A DNA stretch of 64,000 nucleotides, taken from NCBI GenBank assembly GCA_963765375.1, contig CAVXVZ010000002.1:141207-205206 (forward strand), read 5' to 3'. The notes beneath the pieces are model-generated. The model had not been told where the DNA came from, did no database searches, and worked only from the letters and a program-made list of their open reading frames with translations. The translations under genes were made by a program, and so were the position numbers. This stretch comes from Roseiarcus sp963765375 (GTDB lineage Bacteria > Pseudomonadota > Alphaproteobacteria > Rhizobiales > Beijerinckiaceae). Below are positions 37,831-46,937 of the stretch, one piece after another (position 1 is the stretch's first letter; every line of letters starts with the position of its first letter).

Positions 37831-38066
37831 TCGTCGCGCAGTTTGCGGAGAGTGCGAGCGCTGTCGGTTCCCCACAATCCCTGGCCGGATCCAACGACCG
37901 GGATCAGCGCACGCTGGCGGACGGCCGCTCCATAGGCCGCGATCGGCGCCAGAACGGCCACCGGGCGTCCTCGTTTGGTGATAATGGTCGCGCGGCCCTT
38001 CTCCGCCGCTTCGAGAAGTTCGGGAAGCCGATTCCGAGCTTCTTCTGCGCCCTTGCGCGCGGTCAT
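37818..38066 (-). CDS. Phd/YefM-type antitoxin
   Basis: This 82-residue protein begins MTARKGAEEARNRLPELLEAAEKG and continues ATIITKRGRPVAVLAP, the DNA-binding and dimerisation fold of the Phd/YefM family. The Arg- and Trp-rich C-terminal tail (LRKLRDEWSR) would wrap the toxin. Its TAA overlaps the toxin start by 13 bases, the standard coupled order of type II modules. It would bind and neutralise the PIN RNase and repress the pair's promoter. Confidence 0.85.
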   Translation of the reverse strand: MTARKGAEEARNRLPELLEAAEKGRATIITKRGRPVAVLAPIAAYGAAVRQRALIPVVGSGQGLWGTDSARTLRKLRDEWSR

Positions 38067-38158
38067 GTCCACTTCCTCCGCCGATGTGCGAACTGTACGG
38101 CGCTGTACGGAAGTCGTCAAGTCGCGGCTCTCTCTGTTCGCCGACGGACCATCGCCGG

Positions 38159-38752
38159 TCACGCCGCCGGCGGCTCGGTCGCGCCCGGCCCGAGCGAGCG
38201 CTGCACCATCGCCGTGTCCGTCCATCGGCCGAATTTGTAGCCGACCGAGGGCAGATAGCCGACCTGGCTGAAGCCGAACCCCTCGTGCAGCTTGAGCGAG
38301 GCGACGTTGGCGGCGTCGATATAGCCGATCATCTGGCGAAAGCCGGCCGCAGCGCAGGCGTCGATGAGCGCGGTCATGAGCTGGCGCCCGATCCCCGCGT
38401 GCAGCCGGTCGCTGCGCACGTAGATCGAATGCTTGACCGTATAGCGATAAGCCGGCCGCTTGCGGAACGGCGCGGCGTAGGCATAGCCAACGACCGTTCC
38501 TCCCTCCTCCGCCACCAGATGCGGCATCTTGCGCCGGTTCATCGACTTGCGGCGGCGCTTGATGTCTTCGGTGTCGGGCGTCTCGAACTCGCCGGTGTCG
38601 ACGCCCGGATCGACGCCGCGCCGGATGTGGTGCAGGTAGATCGCGAGCATCCCCGGCACATCGCCGTCGCGCGAATTGCGCACCGCGACGGGCCTCGCGG
38701 CCCCGTGCGCGCGCGCATCGGTTTCGGGCGGCGCATTCAGCTTGACGTCCAT
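38159..38752 (-). CDS. GNAT-family N-acetyltransferase (phosphinothricin/methionine sulfoximine type)
   Basis: This 197-residue protein has a GNAT fold starting at PVAVRNSRDGDVPGMLAIYL. VVGYAYAAPFRKRPAYRYTV and HSIYVRSDRLHAGIGRQLM are the strand and acetyl-CoA loop (R-x-x-G-x-G type) of the phosphinothricin acetyltransferase group. LHEGFGFSQVGYLPSVGYKF is the typical C-terminal part. It would acetylate a small amino compound, perhaps methionine sulfoximine. The N-terminus of about 22 residues is extra, and the true start may be downstream. Confidence 0.85.
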   Translation of the reverse strand: MDVKLNAPPETDARAHGAARPVAVRNSRDGDVPGMLAIYLHHIRRGVDPGVDTGEFETPDTEDIKRRRKSMNRRKMPHLVAEEGGTVVGYAYAAPFRKRPAYRYTVKHSIYVRSDRLHAGIGRQLMTALIDACAAAGFRQMIGYIDAANVASLKLHEGFGFSQVGYLPSVGYKFGRWTDTAMVQRSLGPGATEPPAA

Positions 38753-38770
38753 CGTCGCTCGCTCAGCCCC

Positions 38771-41129
38771 TCATTCTCCGACCACATAGGTATAGAACCG
38801 AATCGCCCCCGTCGGGTCCACTTCGCGATAGAGGCCCTGGATTTCTGCCTCAAAGCCGGGGAACACGTTGGCGCTCTTCTCGAACACTTTGAGATACTCG
38901 ATCATCGGCCGCGCCCGCTCGCTGAGCCGCTCGCCGGGAACGATGGTCGCGATGCCGGGCGGATAGACGACCCATAGCGTCGTCGCGATCCGGCCGTCGA
39001 GCGCCTCGAGCGGCACATAGTCGACGTTGTTGCGCACCAGATGGCGCGAGGCTTCGCGCGGCGTCATAGCCATCTCCGGCAGATGCTTGGCGGCGAATTG
39101 CGCCCGCTGCAGCTGGCTCACGCCTGCGTCGCGGAAGAAAGCATGCATCTCGCCGCACAACTCCCTGAGCCGCTTGCCCCGATAGCGCGCCGGCCGCCTG
39201 GCGACGAACTCGGGCATCGCGTCCTCGAGCGGAACGTTATCGTCATGCAGCCGCTTGAAGGCGACAAGGGCGGAGACGAGCGTGCCCGCCTTGCTCGAAC
39301 TCGACGCCCGGCGTCAACAGGAAAAGCAGCGAGTTGAGATCGTTCTTCTCCGGCACCACCCGGTTCTCGCGCAAATATTGCGCCACCACGGGCGCCGGCA
39401 CGCCGTGGGCTTCGTACGCTCCGGTCGCCCGGTCGAAGCCGGGAGTCAATAGCGTGAGCTTGGCCGGATCGGTCATCGCGAAGCCCTGCTCGAGCGACGT
39501 GAACCCATGCCAGGACTCGCCGGGCGTGAGCCCCCAGTACCGGGGGTCGCGGGCGATGAGGTCAGTCGACACATGCTCCCACGCAACCTCGTGGGTCGCG
39601 CCTTCGAGCGCCGCGTCGCGGATCGAGACCCGCTGCGGGACGAACGGATCGAAGAACCAGCGCCGCGCCGGGTCCCTCTCCTTCTCCTCGAACTCGCGCC
39701 GGACCGCGCGCAGCTTCTTGCGCAATTCGATCCCGAGCCGGATCGTATCGTCCCACAGGACCTCGCCCGAACGGCCCTTCATCATTTGCGCCCCGACGTC
39801 GAGCGAAGCGAACAGCGGATAGAACGGCGAGGTCGAGGCGAACTGCATGAAGCCTTCGTTGAAGCGCCGGTGCTCGACCCGGCGCCGCTGGCCCTTGATG
39901 TGCCGGTCGCGCACATGGATCTGCGAGGCCTGCGAGAAGCTCGCGAGCTGCTTGTGCGCCGACTGGGTGGCGACAATGCCGGGCGACCCTTCGCCAAGAT
40001 CGCGCAAACCCATCGCGAACCGGCGCTCGTAAAGCGGATGAAACTTCATGAAGCCCGCCCAGGCCTCGTCGAACATGACATATTCGCACAAGCTCCCGAT
40101 TCGCTCGATAATGCGCTCGGCGTCGTAGATCGTGCCGTCGTAGGTGCACTGCTCGATCACCGCGACCCTGAACGGCCGCTCGCGCTTCCAGGCGTCCTTG
40201 TCCTTGATGAGCGGGCAGTCGCGGATGCGCTCGCGGATCGCCGTCTCGTCGAGCTCCTCGGGTCGAATCGGACCGATGAGCCCGTAGGCGTTGCGGTCGG
40301 TCGACAGATAGATCGGGATCCCGCCGCTCATAAGAAGCGCGCCCTGATGCGCGGCCTTGTGGTTATTGCGGTCGAACAGGACGAGATCGCCCTCGGCGAT
40401 CAGGTTGGTCAGCACGATCTTGTTCGAGGACGAGGTGCCGTTGAGGACGAAGTAGGTCTTCTCGGCGCCGAAGATGGCGGCGGCCTCCTTCTGCGCCTGC
40501 AAGGCGGGCCCTTCGTGAGTGAGGAGGTCGCCGAGCTCGAGGATCGAATTGTCGAGGTCGTCGCGAAAGATCGCCTCGCCCAGATGCTCGACGAAGATGC
40601 GGCCGATCGGGCTGCGACTGTAGAACACGCCGCCGTTGTGGCCCGGGCAGGTCCACAGCTGATTGCCTTCCTCCTGGTAGTCTACGAGCGCGCCGAAGAA
40701 CGGGGTCTTCAGCGTGTCGGCATACTGCTTCAGCCGCGAGACGAGGTTCCGGGCGATGAATTCGGGCGTCTCCTCGGCCAGGAACACGTAGCCGTCGATG
40801 AAGTCGAGCACTTCGACCGGGATATCCTCGAAACGCTTTCGCCGGATGAGGACAACGATCGGCATGTCGAGGCCGCGCTTGCGCATCAGGTTGATGAGCG
40901 AGGCCGCCTTCCCCTCGATGCCCTTCTTGCCCCAGTCGACGACCATGCAGCCAATTGCGGCGTCGGTTTGCACCGCGATCTCGGCGTCTTCGAGCCGGCG
41001 CGCCTTGATCACCTGAAAGCCGAGGCGTTCGATCGCGGTTATGATCTGGCTGACCCTGAGGCCTTCGAGATCGTCGGCGTCGAACACCGGCGCCGAGAAC
41101 AGAAAGGTCAGACGTTGGGAAAAGTTCAT
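38771..41129 (-). pseudogene. Orn/Lys/Arg decarboxylase (PLP, fold I), one-base frameshift
   Basis: The reconstructed protein is about 785 residues, matching long inducible basic amino acid decarboxylases. An N-terminal receiver-like wing domain (to about residue 135) is followed by the PLP core: WTCPGHNGGVFYSRSP, VLNGTSSSNKIV, MFDEAWAGFMKFHPLY (Asp binding the pyridine N) and the Schiff-base Lys in TQSAHKQLASFSQ. The first frame ends at 39243. One extra base at 39291-39292 (GAGCAAGGCG in place of GAGCAGGCG on the coding strand) breaks it. Without it the chain continues GVEFEQAGTLVSALVAFKRL to 38771. The likely substrate is arginine or lysine; such enzymes consume protons in acid stress or make polyamines. 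Confidence 0.88.
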
Positions 41130-41153
41130 CGCTTCCGTATCCCGTCGTCAGGC

Positions 41154-41173
41154 GGGCGTCCTTACGGACGCCC
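41154..41173. other. Hairpin in the gap between decarboxylase and pta remnant
   Basis: GGGCGTCC and GGACGCCC form a perfect 8-bp stem with loop TTAC. No T-run follows. The rest of the gap (41130-41494) shows no gene. Confidence 0.5.
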
Positions 41174-41494
41174 CATAGCCCGACGCCAGACGAGCGTCCT
41201 TGCCGACGCCGCTTTATGGTTACCGGCGTTACGTCCGCGGGCCGCGTCCCCTCGAGCGAAAGCTAAGACAGCATGCGCGCGTCAGAATCAAGTCGGCCCC
41301 GCCGGCGCGAGGTTCTGCGGCTGTCATCGCGCATTCTTGCCGAGGGCGCCACTGCCGCCGATCCAAATCGCGGCGCCCGCAGGCGGACCGCGCCTTGGGG
41401 CGATGGCTCCGGCGCGCTATAGGATGGAGCCGCCGCGTCGGACCAGGAATTCGAACGTGAACGACAAACCGGGCGCCGACGGAATCCCTCTCTG

Positions 41495-41749
41495 GTGGGC
41501 GGCTACGCGAATGTGCTAATCATGCCTGACTTGGAAGCGGGAATCATGCTCGTCAAGGAGCTGACCTTCGTCGCGCGGGCGGAAGCGGCGGGACTGGCGC
41601 CTGGGGACGAAGCGCCGGAAATCCTCGCGAGCCGGGCAGACAATGATCGCGCCCGGCTCGCGTGGTGCGCTCTGCCCCAGCTATATGAGCACCGGCGGCG
41701 TGAAGGCGCCTTCGACGGTAAGCCGGCCGCCGCCAAGGCGTCGGGGTGA
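41495..41749 (+). pseudogene. C-terminal remnant of phosphate acetyl/butyryltransferase
   Basis: These 84 residues read GGYANVLIMPDLEAGIMLVK, then LTFVARAEAAGLAPG and ILASRADNDRARLAWCALP. This matches the end of phosphotransacetylases and of bifunctional enoyl-CoA hydratase/phosphate acetyltransferases. The remaining several hundred N-terminal residues are absent; no frame between 41130 and 41494 resembles them. Its TGA overlaps the GTG start of ackA, as in an ancestral pta-ackA operon. It cannot be active by itself. Confidence 0.8.
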
Positions 41750-42963
41750 CGGTCTTGGGTCCGGTGATCCTGACGCTGAACGCCGGCTCGTCGTCGCTCA
41801 AATTTGCCGCCTTCGCTCTCGCCGGGGGCGGCGAGCCGCGGCTCATCGCCTCGGGCCAGATCGAGGGCATCGGGGCAGCCGCCCGCGGCGACGTCAAGAC
41901 GGCTGCTGGCGAAAAAAGCGCGCTCGCGTTCGATCCGTCGGGCCGCCGCGTCGACCATCAGGTCGCGATGGGCGCCATTCTCGGCTGGCTCAGGAAGGCC
42001 GGATACAACTCTTCGATCGCCGCGGTCGGCCATCGCGTCGTCCACGGCGGCCCGGACCTCGCGGAGCCGATCCTTATCGACGAATCCGTTATCGCGACGC
42101 TGACACGGCTCATTCCGCTTGCGCCCCTGCACGAGCCGCACAACATCGCCGGGATCCTGGCGGCGACGAAGGCGTTCCCGTCGATTCCGCAGGTCGCCTG
42201 CTTCGACACCGCCTTCCATCGCAGCCATCCCTTCATTCATGACACCTTCGCTTTGCCCCGCTCCTATTACGACGAGGGCGTCCGCCGCTACGGTTTCCAC
42301 GGACTTTCCTACGAGTTCATCACCCGAAAGCTGCGCAAGATAGCGCCGCAGATCGCGCGAGAGGACGTCGTCATCGCCCATCTCGGCAACGGCGCGTCGA
42401 TGTGCGCGGTCAAGGCCGGCCGGTCGATTGCCACCACAATGAGCTTCACCGCTCTCGACGGGCTCGCCATGGGCACGCGTTGCGGGCAGCTCGATCCGGG
42501 CGTCGTGCTTTATCTCATGACTGAAAAGAAGATGAGCGCGGACGAGATCTCAGATCTTCTCTGGAAGAATTCCGGCCTCAAGGGCATGTCGGGCGTTTCC
42601 CAGGATATGCGCGAGCTCGAGGCGTCCTCGAGCCCGGCGGCGCGTGACGCGATCGCCTATTTCGTTTCCAGGATCCGACGCGAACTCGCGGGACTTGCGG
42701 CGACCGTCGACGGCGTCGAGGCCGTGGTCTTCACCGCGGGCATCGGCGAAAACTCGTGGAAGGTGCGCGAAGCGGTCCTCAAGCGAATGGAATGGATGGG
42801 AATCCATCTCGACGCCGAAGCGAACCGCACCAACGCCCCGATCATCAGCGCCAAGCATTCCCCGACGATCGTCTTCGTCATCCCGACCAACGAGGAGCTC
42901 ATGATCGCCGAGCACACCGTCGCGACGGCGGGCGCCAGCCGTACGACGCCGGACGCAGGATAA
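41746..42963 (+). CDS. ackA: Acetate kinase
   Basis: This 405-residue ASKHA-fold enzyme interconverts acetate and acetyl phosphate with ATP. The first signature VILTLNAGSSSLKFAAF is directly after the GTG start. The second is in YGFHGLSYEFI, with VVIAHLGNGASMCAV and DGLAMGTRCGQLDPG following. VVFTAGIGENSWKVRE and the C-terminal IPTNEELMIA are normal. The start overlaps the stop of the pta remnant. Since the neighbouring phosphotransacetylase is deleted, the acetyl phosphate partner must be encoded elsewhere, or the enzyme works with acyl phosphates from another source. Confidence 0.95.
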   Translation: MTVLGPVILTLNAGSSSLKFAAFALAGGGEPRLIASGQIEGIGAAARGDVKTAAGEKSALAFDPSGRRVDHQVAMGAILGWLRKAGYNSSIAAVGHRVVHGGPDLAEPILIDESVIATLTRLIPLAPLHEPHNIAGILAATKAFPSIPQVACFDTAFHRSHPFIHDTFALPRSYYDEGVRRYGFHGLSYEFITRKLRKIAPQIAREDVVIAHLGNGASMCAVKAGRSIATTMSFTALDGLAMGTRCGQLDPGVVLYLMTEKKMSADEISDLLWKNSGLKGMSGVSQDMRELEASSSPAARDAIAYFVSRIRRELAGLAATVDGVEAVVFTAGIGENSWKVREAVLKRMEWMGIHLDAEANRTNAPIISAKHSPTIVFVIPTNEELMIAEHTVATAGASRTTPDAG

Positions 42964-42979
42964 AGACGCGCCGGACCCC

Positions 42980-43951
42980 TCAACCAACGGGAGCGGAGGC
43001 GGCGAGGCGCACGGCCTTCGATTTGCGATAGCCGATCAGACCGAGGCCGGCGAAGCCGAGCAGCATCGCCGCCCAGGTCGACAGCTCGGGCACGTCGATC
43101 GCGGTGAAGTTGAAGCCCCAGCGGAAGCCGCCATAGAGAACCTCATATGTCGTACCGTCATACGTCCCCGGCGCTTCGATGAACGTGTCGAAAGTGTCCT
43201 CGTAGGAGGTGATCGTCTCGTCGTTCGCCATCGTCGGCACGGGGCATCCCATCCCTGTCCCCGAGAAACCGCTCTCGCATACATAGGGTATGTCGAGCAT
43301 CCAGGCCTCGACGTTGCTGGCGTCCAAAGGCACGCTGCTGGTATCGTTGCTGTCGGTCCCCGAGGCGCCCGTTGCGTTATAGTAAGGCACCGCTCCGGCT
43401 GTGCCATTGTCCATGGCGATGATCGGTTTCCCGCCGTTGAGCGCCGGAGTGATGACTTCGAAGGCCTGAAGGAAATTGATGCTCGTCGGATCCGTGCCGG
43501 TCGGAATGTAATCGATGAGGATGTTCAATCCCCCGGCATCCTGATTGGTTACGCCTCGATTGTAGTCAGTGCCGCCATTGCTCGTGAGGGTCGGGCTGTT
43601 GACGACCCAAGGCTGATAGGCGCTGATCTCAATGGAATTGTCGGCGAGGTCGGAGAAGTGCTCGCCAATTGGGCCTAGTCCCGCGAACACGAAATTGTAC
43701 CCTGGGAAGGCCATAGCGGCCTCCGCAATGACAAAGGAACTGCTCAATTCGACGATGTTGTCCGACTTGGTGACGTCAACGTCGTCGCGATTGAGGGGCA
43801 GCCCCGGCAGCGGATTCGCCGTCGCTGTGCTGCCCGAAATGTCGCCGGTGACAATGCCGGGAGGTGCAGCGCGAGCTTCCGAGAGCGCGCCCGCGATCGA
43901 GACTCCGGCAACAAAGACAAGCCGGATCGACGGAATATGGAGAATTCCCAT
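42980..43951 (-). CDS. PEP-CTERM sorting-domain exported protein
   Basis: This 323-residue secreted protein begins MGILHIPSIRLVFVAGVSIA, a signal peptide cleaved near ARA-APPG. The C-terminus VPELSTWAAMLLGFAGLGL followed by GYRKSKAVRLA is a PEP-CTERM anchor: a short VPEP-like motif (here VPEL), one hydrophobic helix and a basic tail. These are processed by exosortase and tied to exopolysaccharide systems. The body is rich in Asp, Asn, Thr and Gly with no domain I recognise. The start at 43951 is chosen over GTG at 44035 because it gives the signal peptide. No exosortase gene is in the window. Confidence 0.82.
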   Translation of the reverse strand: MGILHIPSIRLVFVAGVSIAGALSEARAAPPGIVTGDISGSTATANPLPGLPLNRDDVDVTKSDNIVELSSSFVIAEAAMAFPGYNFVFAGLGPIGEHFSDLADNSIEISAYQPWVVNSPTLTSNGGTDYNRGVTNQDAGGLNILIDYIPTGTDPTSINFLQAFEVITPALNGGKPIIAMDNGTAGAVPYYNATGASGTDSNDTSSVPLDASNVEAWMLDIPYVCESGFSGTGMGCPVPTMANDETITSYEDTFDTFIEAPGTYDGTTYEVLYGGFRWGFNFTAIDVPELSTWAAMLLGFAGLGLIGYRKSKAVRLAASAPVG

Positions 43952-44420
43952 GGCGACACGGTCCCCTATTGCGACCTGCCGCCCGCCGCGGCTAGTTACC
44001 GCAACGGCATAGCGTTTCACATTCTTGCCCCGCACGTCAATGGGCGCGGCGAACCCTCAAACGGTGGATCTGCGACGAGCTCAACCTCTCCCCGACATGG
44101 GAATGAGTTCGAAGCGCCGTATCGCCGTCATGGCCGGGCTTGTCCTGGCTTGTCCCGGCCATGACAGCTTGGAGCGCCCATCGGCGAATTCCGCCGTGTT
44201 CCGAATTCGTCGCAGCCAGCTAACGCTATAAGAGTCGATTTTTGTTCCCAAGTTTCAGAATCTGTGCTACGATGCTTCATGTTTACAGAAAATGGCTCCG
44301 AGCGCCGCCGCCCGACGCGATCGGAGGCTCAGGCCGGACAGAGATAGGAAAGCCAAAACCTTGGAATTGCCCGCAAGCCTTTGAATAGTCCCGATTCGTG
44401 GAAGGAGAAAATTTGGAGTC

Positions 44421-44506
44421 TGCTTCCTTACATTTTGATTTTGCTTCCTTGCGATTTGGATTTGTCTTCCAACTGTTTTGATAATGCTTCCCTCAATTCC
44501 AGCAAG
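44421..44506. repeat. Four degenerate tandem 21-22-bp repeats next to parS
   Basis: Units starting TGCTTCCTT, TGCTTCCTT, TGTCTTCC and TGCTTCCC begin at 44421, 44442, 44463 and 44485, a spacing of 21, 21 and 22 bases (two helical turns). They share an AT-rich second half of the type ATTTTGATTT. The last unit ends five bases before parS. Confidence 0.75.
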
Positions 44507-44511
44507 TCTTA

Positions 44512-44527
44512 TGTTTCACGTGAAACA
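44512..44527. promoter_or_regulatory. parS centromere-like ParB-binding site
   Basis: TGTTTCACGTGAAACA is a perfect 16-bp palindrome and matches the bacterial parS consensus at every position. Such sites usually cluster near the chromosomal origin and load ParB. It is the only full match in the window. Confidence 0.92.
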
Positions 44528-44559
44528 TCGCCCCAGCCGCACCAGATAGACTTCGCCCA

Positions 44560-46809
44560 TCAATCGCGCTTCGTCATCTCCGCTGCGGCGCGGGCAGCGC
44601 GCCAGCGCGCCTGGAGCGCCGCGATGTCGGCGTCGTCAAGCGGGACCAGGCGCTCGAACACGACCGCGCTGACGCCTTTCTCCAGGCGGAACACCTCGCC
44701 GGCGCGGCGGAACTTCGCCCCGATCCCCTTCCCCGTCAGCATCTCGCGCGACGGCAGGACGACCGTCTGCTGATGATCGGGATTAAGGTGCGTCTGGACC
44801 GGATCGCCCACGATCATGATCGCGCAATCCTTCAAGGCGGCCGTCGGCGGCCCATCGACCTCGTCGACGTCCGGCATCTTGACGGCCATCGTAGACCTTG
44901 TGGCCGTCTCCCTCTCGGGACGCAGTTGCCACAATTCGCCGATCAGCTGGCCGCTGAACGTATAGCTCGAGCCGAGCCCGCAGACCTTCGCGTCCGGCCG
45001 CGCGCGCTGGTCGACCCAATCCTTGAGCCGCTCGAGTTCGCCGAGGTCGTCACGCGGCGCACGCGGCAGCGCGGCGATCGGCGCGAGGCCAGAGGGGTTC
45101 AGCGCCGCGGCAAGCGGCGAAAGCGTGATCGCGCCGAGCGCGGCCAATGCCCCGAGCGCCGCGCCCGGCCGGCTCGCGAAAGCGAGCATCAGCGAGCCGG
45201 CGATCGGCGCGGCGATCGCGGGCGCGACGAGATAAAGGTGATGGATATAAGGCGTCTGGATGCGCAGGAACAACGCGGCGGCGATCGCTGCGCTGCCCAG
45301 CGTGAGCCGCAGCAGCCGGCGATCCGTCGAGCGCGTCCAGAGCCACGCCGCTCCGCTCAGGGCGGCGAGCGCGGGCAGAAGCCCGATCCAGTCGCCGAGC
45401 TGACGCAGGAAGACGTCCGGCGGCTTGCGATAGGCGCCGTAGGACCGGGCATAATCATGCGCGCCCAAGTTCGGCAGCCAATCGACGATGACCGGGCTTG
45501 AGAGCGCGAGCAGGGTCAGAAGGCCGAGCGCGGTCGCCGCCACGGCATCCTTCCAGCGGAAGCGCGCGCCGGCGCAGAGCGCAATCGAGACGGCCTCGAT
45601 CGCCAGCATGATCGCAATTCCCGCCGCGGCGAACGCATACCACCGCCGGAAGGCGAACATCGCAAACAGGGTCAACGCCAAAGCCAAAGCGACGCGGCGC
45701 GTCATCGGCGCGACACGCGCGTCGTGGCCCTGTCGCAGCGCCAACAGGCGCGCGAGCCGCTCGGCCAGCCGAAGCGCGCAGACCAGGAGAACGAGCCCTC
45801 CGACATCCGGCATTCCGCGCGCGGCGACCGCCATCGCGGCCGGATAGGCGAAGACAATGGCGGCGACGGCGAACGCCAATATAGCGGCTTCACCGCGCCT
45901 CGTCAGACAGCCCTGCGACCTCATCCAGAGGAGCCCGCTAAGCGGGCGTCTCGAAGGATGCTCTCGTTGGCGCCGGCAGTCGTGCGAACTCACGCGTCCT
46001 TCGAGGCCGCTTCGCGGCGGCTCAGGACGGGGTTGGCGGATGGCGCCTGGTTGCGCCCGAACGCGATGCGCGCTCAGGCCCGCGCGGCGGGCGAGGTCGC
46101 GCGAAAGAACCGCGAGCGCGAGCAGCGCCGGCGCCGCGTAGAGCGCGAGCAGCGCGAACGTATAGACCGCCCGCGATCTCGGCTCCGTCAGCGCCAGCGC
46201 GAGGCCTGGAATGACCGCAGGCCCCCAGGCGTAATCCTGCGTGATCGACTGCGCGGCGGCCGAGAAGAGCAGCGGCCAATTGCCCACATCGGCCAATCGG
46301 GCGACCATGACCGAGACGCCGCGATAGGTCATGAAGTCGGCGATCATCAGATCGCGCGAGACGAGCACGAGATAGGCCGCATAAGCGCAAAGGCCGGCGA
46401 GGGTCGCGGCGTAGAGCGCCGCGAGGCGAAGCGACAGGCGCGGCCACCGGCGCGCCGTGCCCGCGAGCCACGCTGCGAGCCAGATCCCGAACGCCAGCGA
46501 GGCGAGGCTCATGAGCCTGAGCCCCGCCTCCGGCCCGGCGAGCGCTCCAAGGACGATGAGGCCGACGCCCGCCAGAACGCCGAGCGTCAAGCTCCAAAGC
46601 GACGCTTCGTCGAGCGAAAGGGCAAGCCCGGCGACCGATAGCCCGGAAAGGCCGGCAAGCCCGATCGGGACGATCGCCGGCGCGCCGGGCGCAAGGCGGC
46701 GCAGAATGAGCCCGACCGACGCCGTAAGCGCGAGGCCCGCCAGGGCGGCGACCCGCCGCTTCCCGGAGAAGGTGGCAGGCGCAAGCGCGCGCCGGTCGAT
46801 GACGGTCAT
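44560..46809 (-). CDS. Polytopic membrane protein, GT-C glycosyltransferase-like
   Basis: This 749-residue protein starts MTVIDRRALAPATF at 46809. It has a dozen or more hydrophobic helices and then a soluble C-terminal domain of about 170 residues (from LERLKDWVDQRARPDAKVCG). The loop SRDLMIADFMTYRGVSVM after the first helices resembles the acidic first loop of GT-C enzymes, which use polyprenyl-phosphate sugars; this is a weak assignment. The chain contains an Arg/Pro-rich stretch near residues 255-300 that falls on a palindromic repeat (45919-46032) read in frame. I cannot name a substrate. Confidence 0.65.
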   Translation of the reverse strand: MTVIDRRALAPATFSGKRRVAALAGLALTASVGLILRRLAPGAPAIVPIGLAGLSGLSVAGLALSLDEASLWSLTLGVLAGVGLIVLGALAGPEAGLRLMSLASLAFGIWLAAWLAGTARRWPRLSLRLAALYAATLAGLCAYAAYLVLVSRDLMIADFMTYRGVSVMVARLADVGNWPLLFSAAAQSITQDYAWGPAVIPGLALALTEPRSRAVYTFALLALYAAPALLALAVLSRDLARRAGLSAHRVRAQPGAIRQPRPEPPRSGLEGRVSSHDCRRQREHPSRRPLSGLLWMRSQGCLTRRGEAAILAFAVAAIVFAYPAAMAVAARGMPDVGGLVLLVCALRLAERLARLLALRQGHDARVAPMTRRVALALALTLFAMFAFRRWYAFAAAGIAIMLAIEAVSIALCAGARFRWKDAVAATALGLLTLLALSSPVIVDWLPNLGAHDYARSYGAYRKPPDVFLRQLGDWIGLLPALAALSGAAWLWTRSTDRRLLRLTLGSAAIAAALFLRIQTPYIHHLYLVAPAIAAPIAGSLMLAFASRPGAALGALAALGAITLSPLAAALNPSGLAPIAALPRAPRDDLGELERLKDWVDQRARPDAKVCGLGSSYTFSGQLIGELWQLRPERETATRSTMAVKMPDVDEVDGPPTAALKDCAIMIVGDPVQTHLNPDHQQTVVLPSREMLTGKGIGAKFRRAGEVFRLEKGVSAVVFERLVPLDDADIAALQARWRAARAAAEMTKRD
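45919..46032. repeat. Palindromic repeat element inserted in frame within a coding sequence
   Basis: The left part (CATCCAGAGGAGCCCGCTAA to TCGAAGGATG, 45919-45960) and the right part (CGTCCTTCGAGGCCGC to CAGGACGGGG, 45994-46032) are inverted relatives. Each holds its own small hairpin (GCCCGC-TAA-GCGGGC; GCCGC-TTC-GCGGC). It resembles repeated extragenic palindromes common in rhizobial genomes. Its 114 bases equal 38 codons and leave the host frame open. Confidence 0.7.
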
Positions 46810-46937
46810 CGGCGAGACGAATAGAGGAAGACGGTTAAGGTTTTGCGCGCAACCGCCCCGCGATCCTGAGCGATCAGCCGCGCTTGCCCGGAGCCGCATC
46901 AGGATCGGGCGGGCGGTGGAACCCGCCTCGGCTGGGG

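Larger units (their letters stand above)
43952..44559. other. Non-coding region holding a tandem-repeat block and parS
   Basis: About 600 bases between two genes on the minus strand. From 44370 to 44510 it is markedly AT-rich against the surroundings. It contains the repeats at 44421-44506 and the parS site at 44512-44527. I see no gene in it. Confidence 0.6.

Noticed and set aside
41154..41173. Hairpin as a terminator of the decarboxylase or upstream gene
   Set aside because: No T-run follows on either strand, and it lies at the 5' side of the decarboxylase gene.
39507..41519. A 670-codon open frame on the plus strand opposite the decarboxylase gene
   Set aside because: It is antisense to a clear PLP decarboxylase with conserved motifs; its composition is Arg/Asp/Leu-rich as expected of a shadow in GC-rich DNA.
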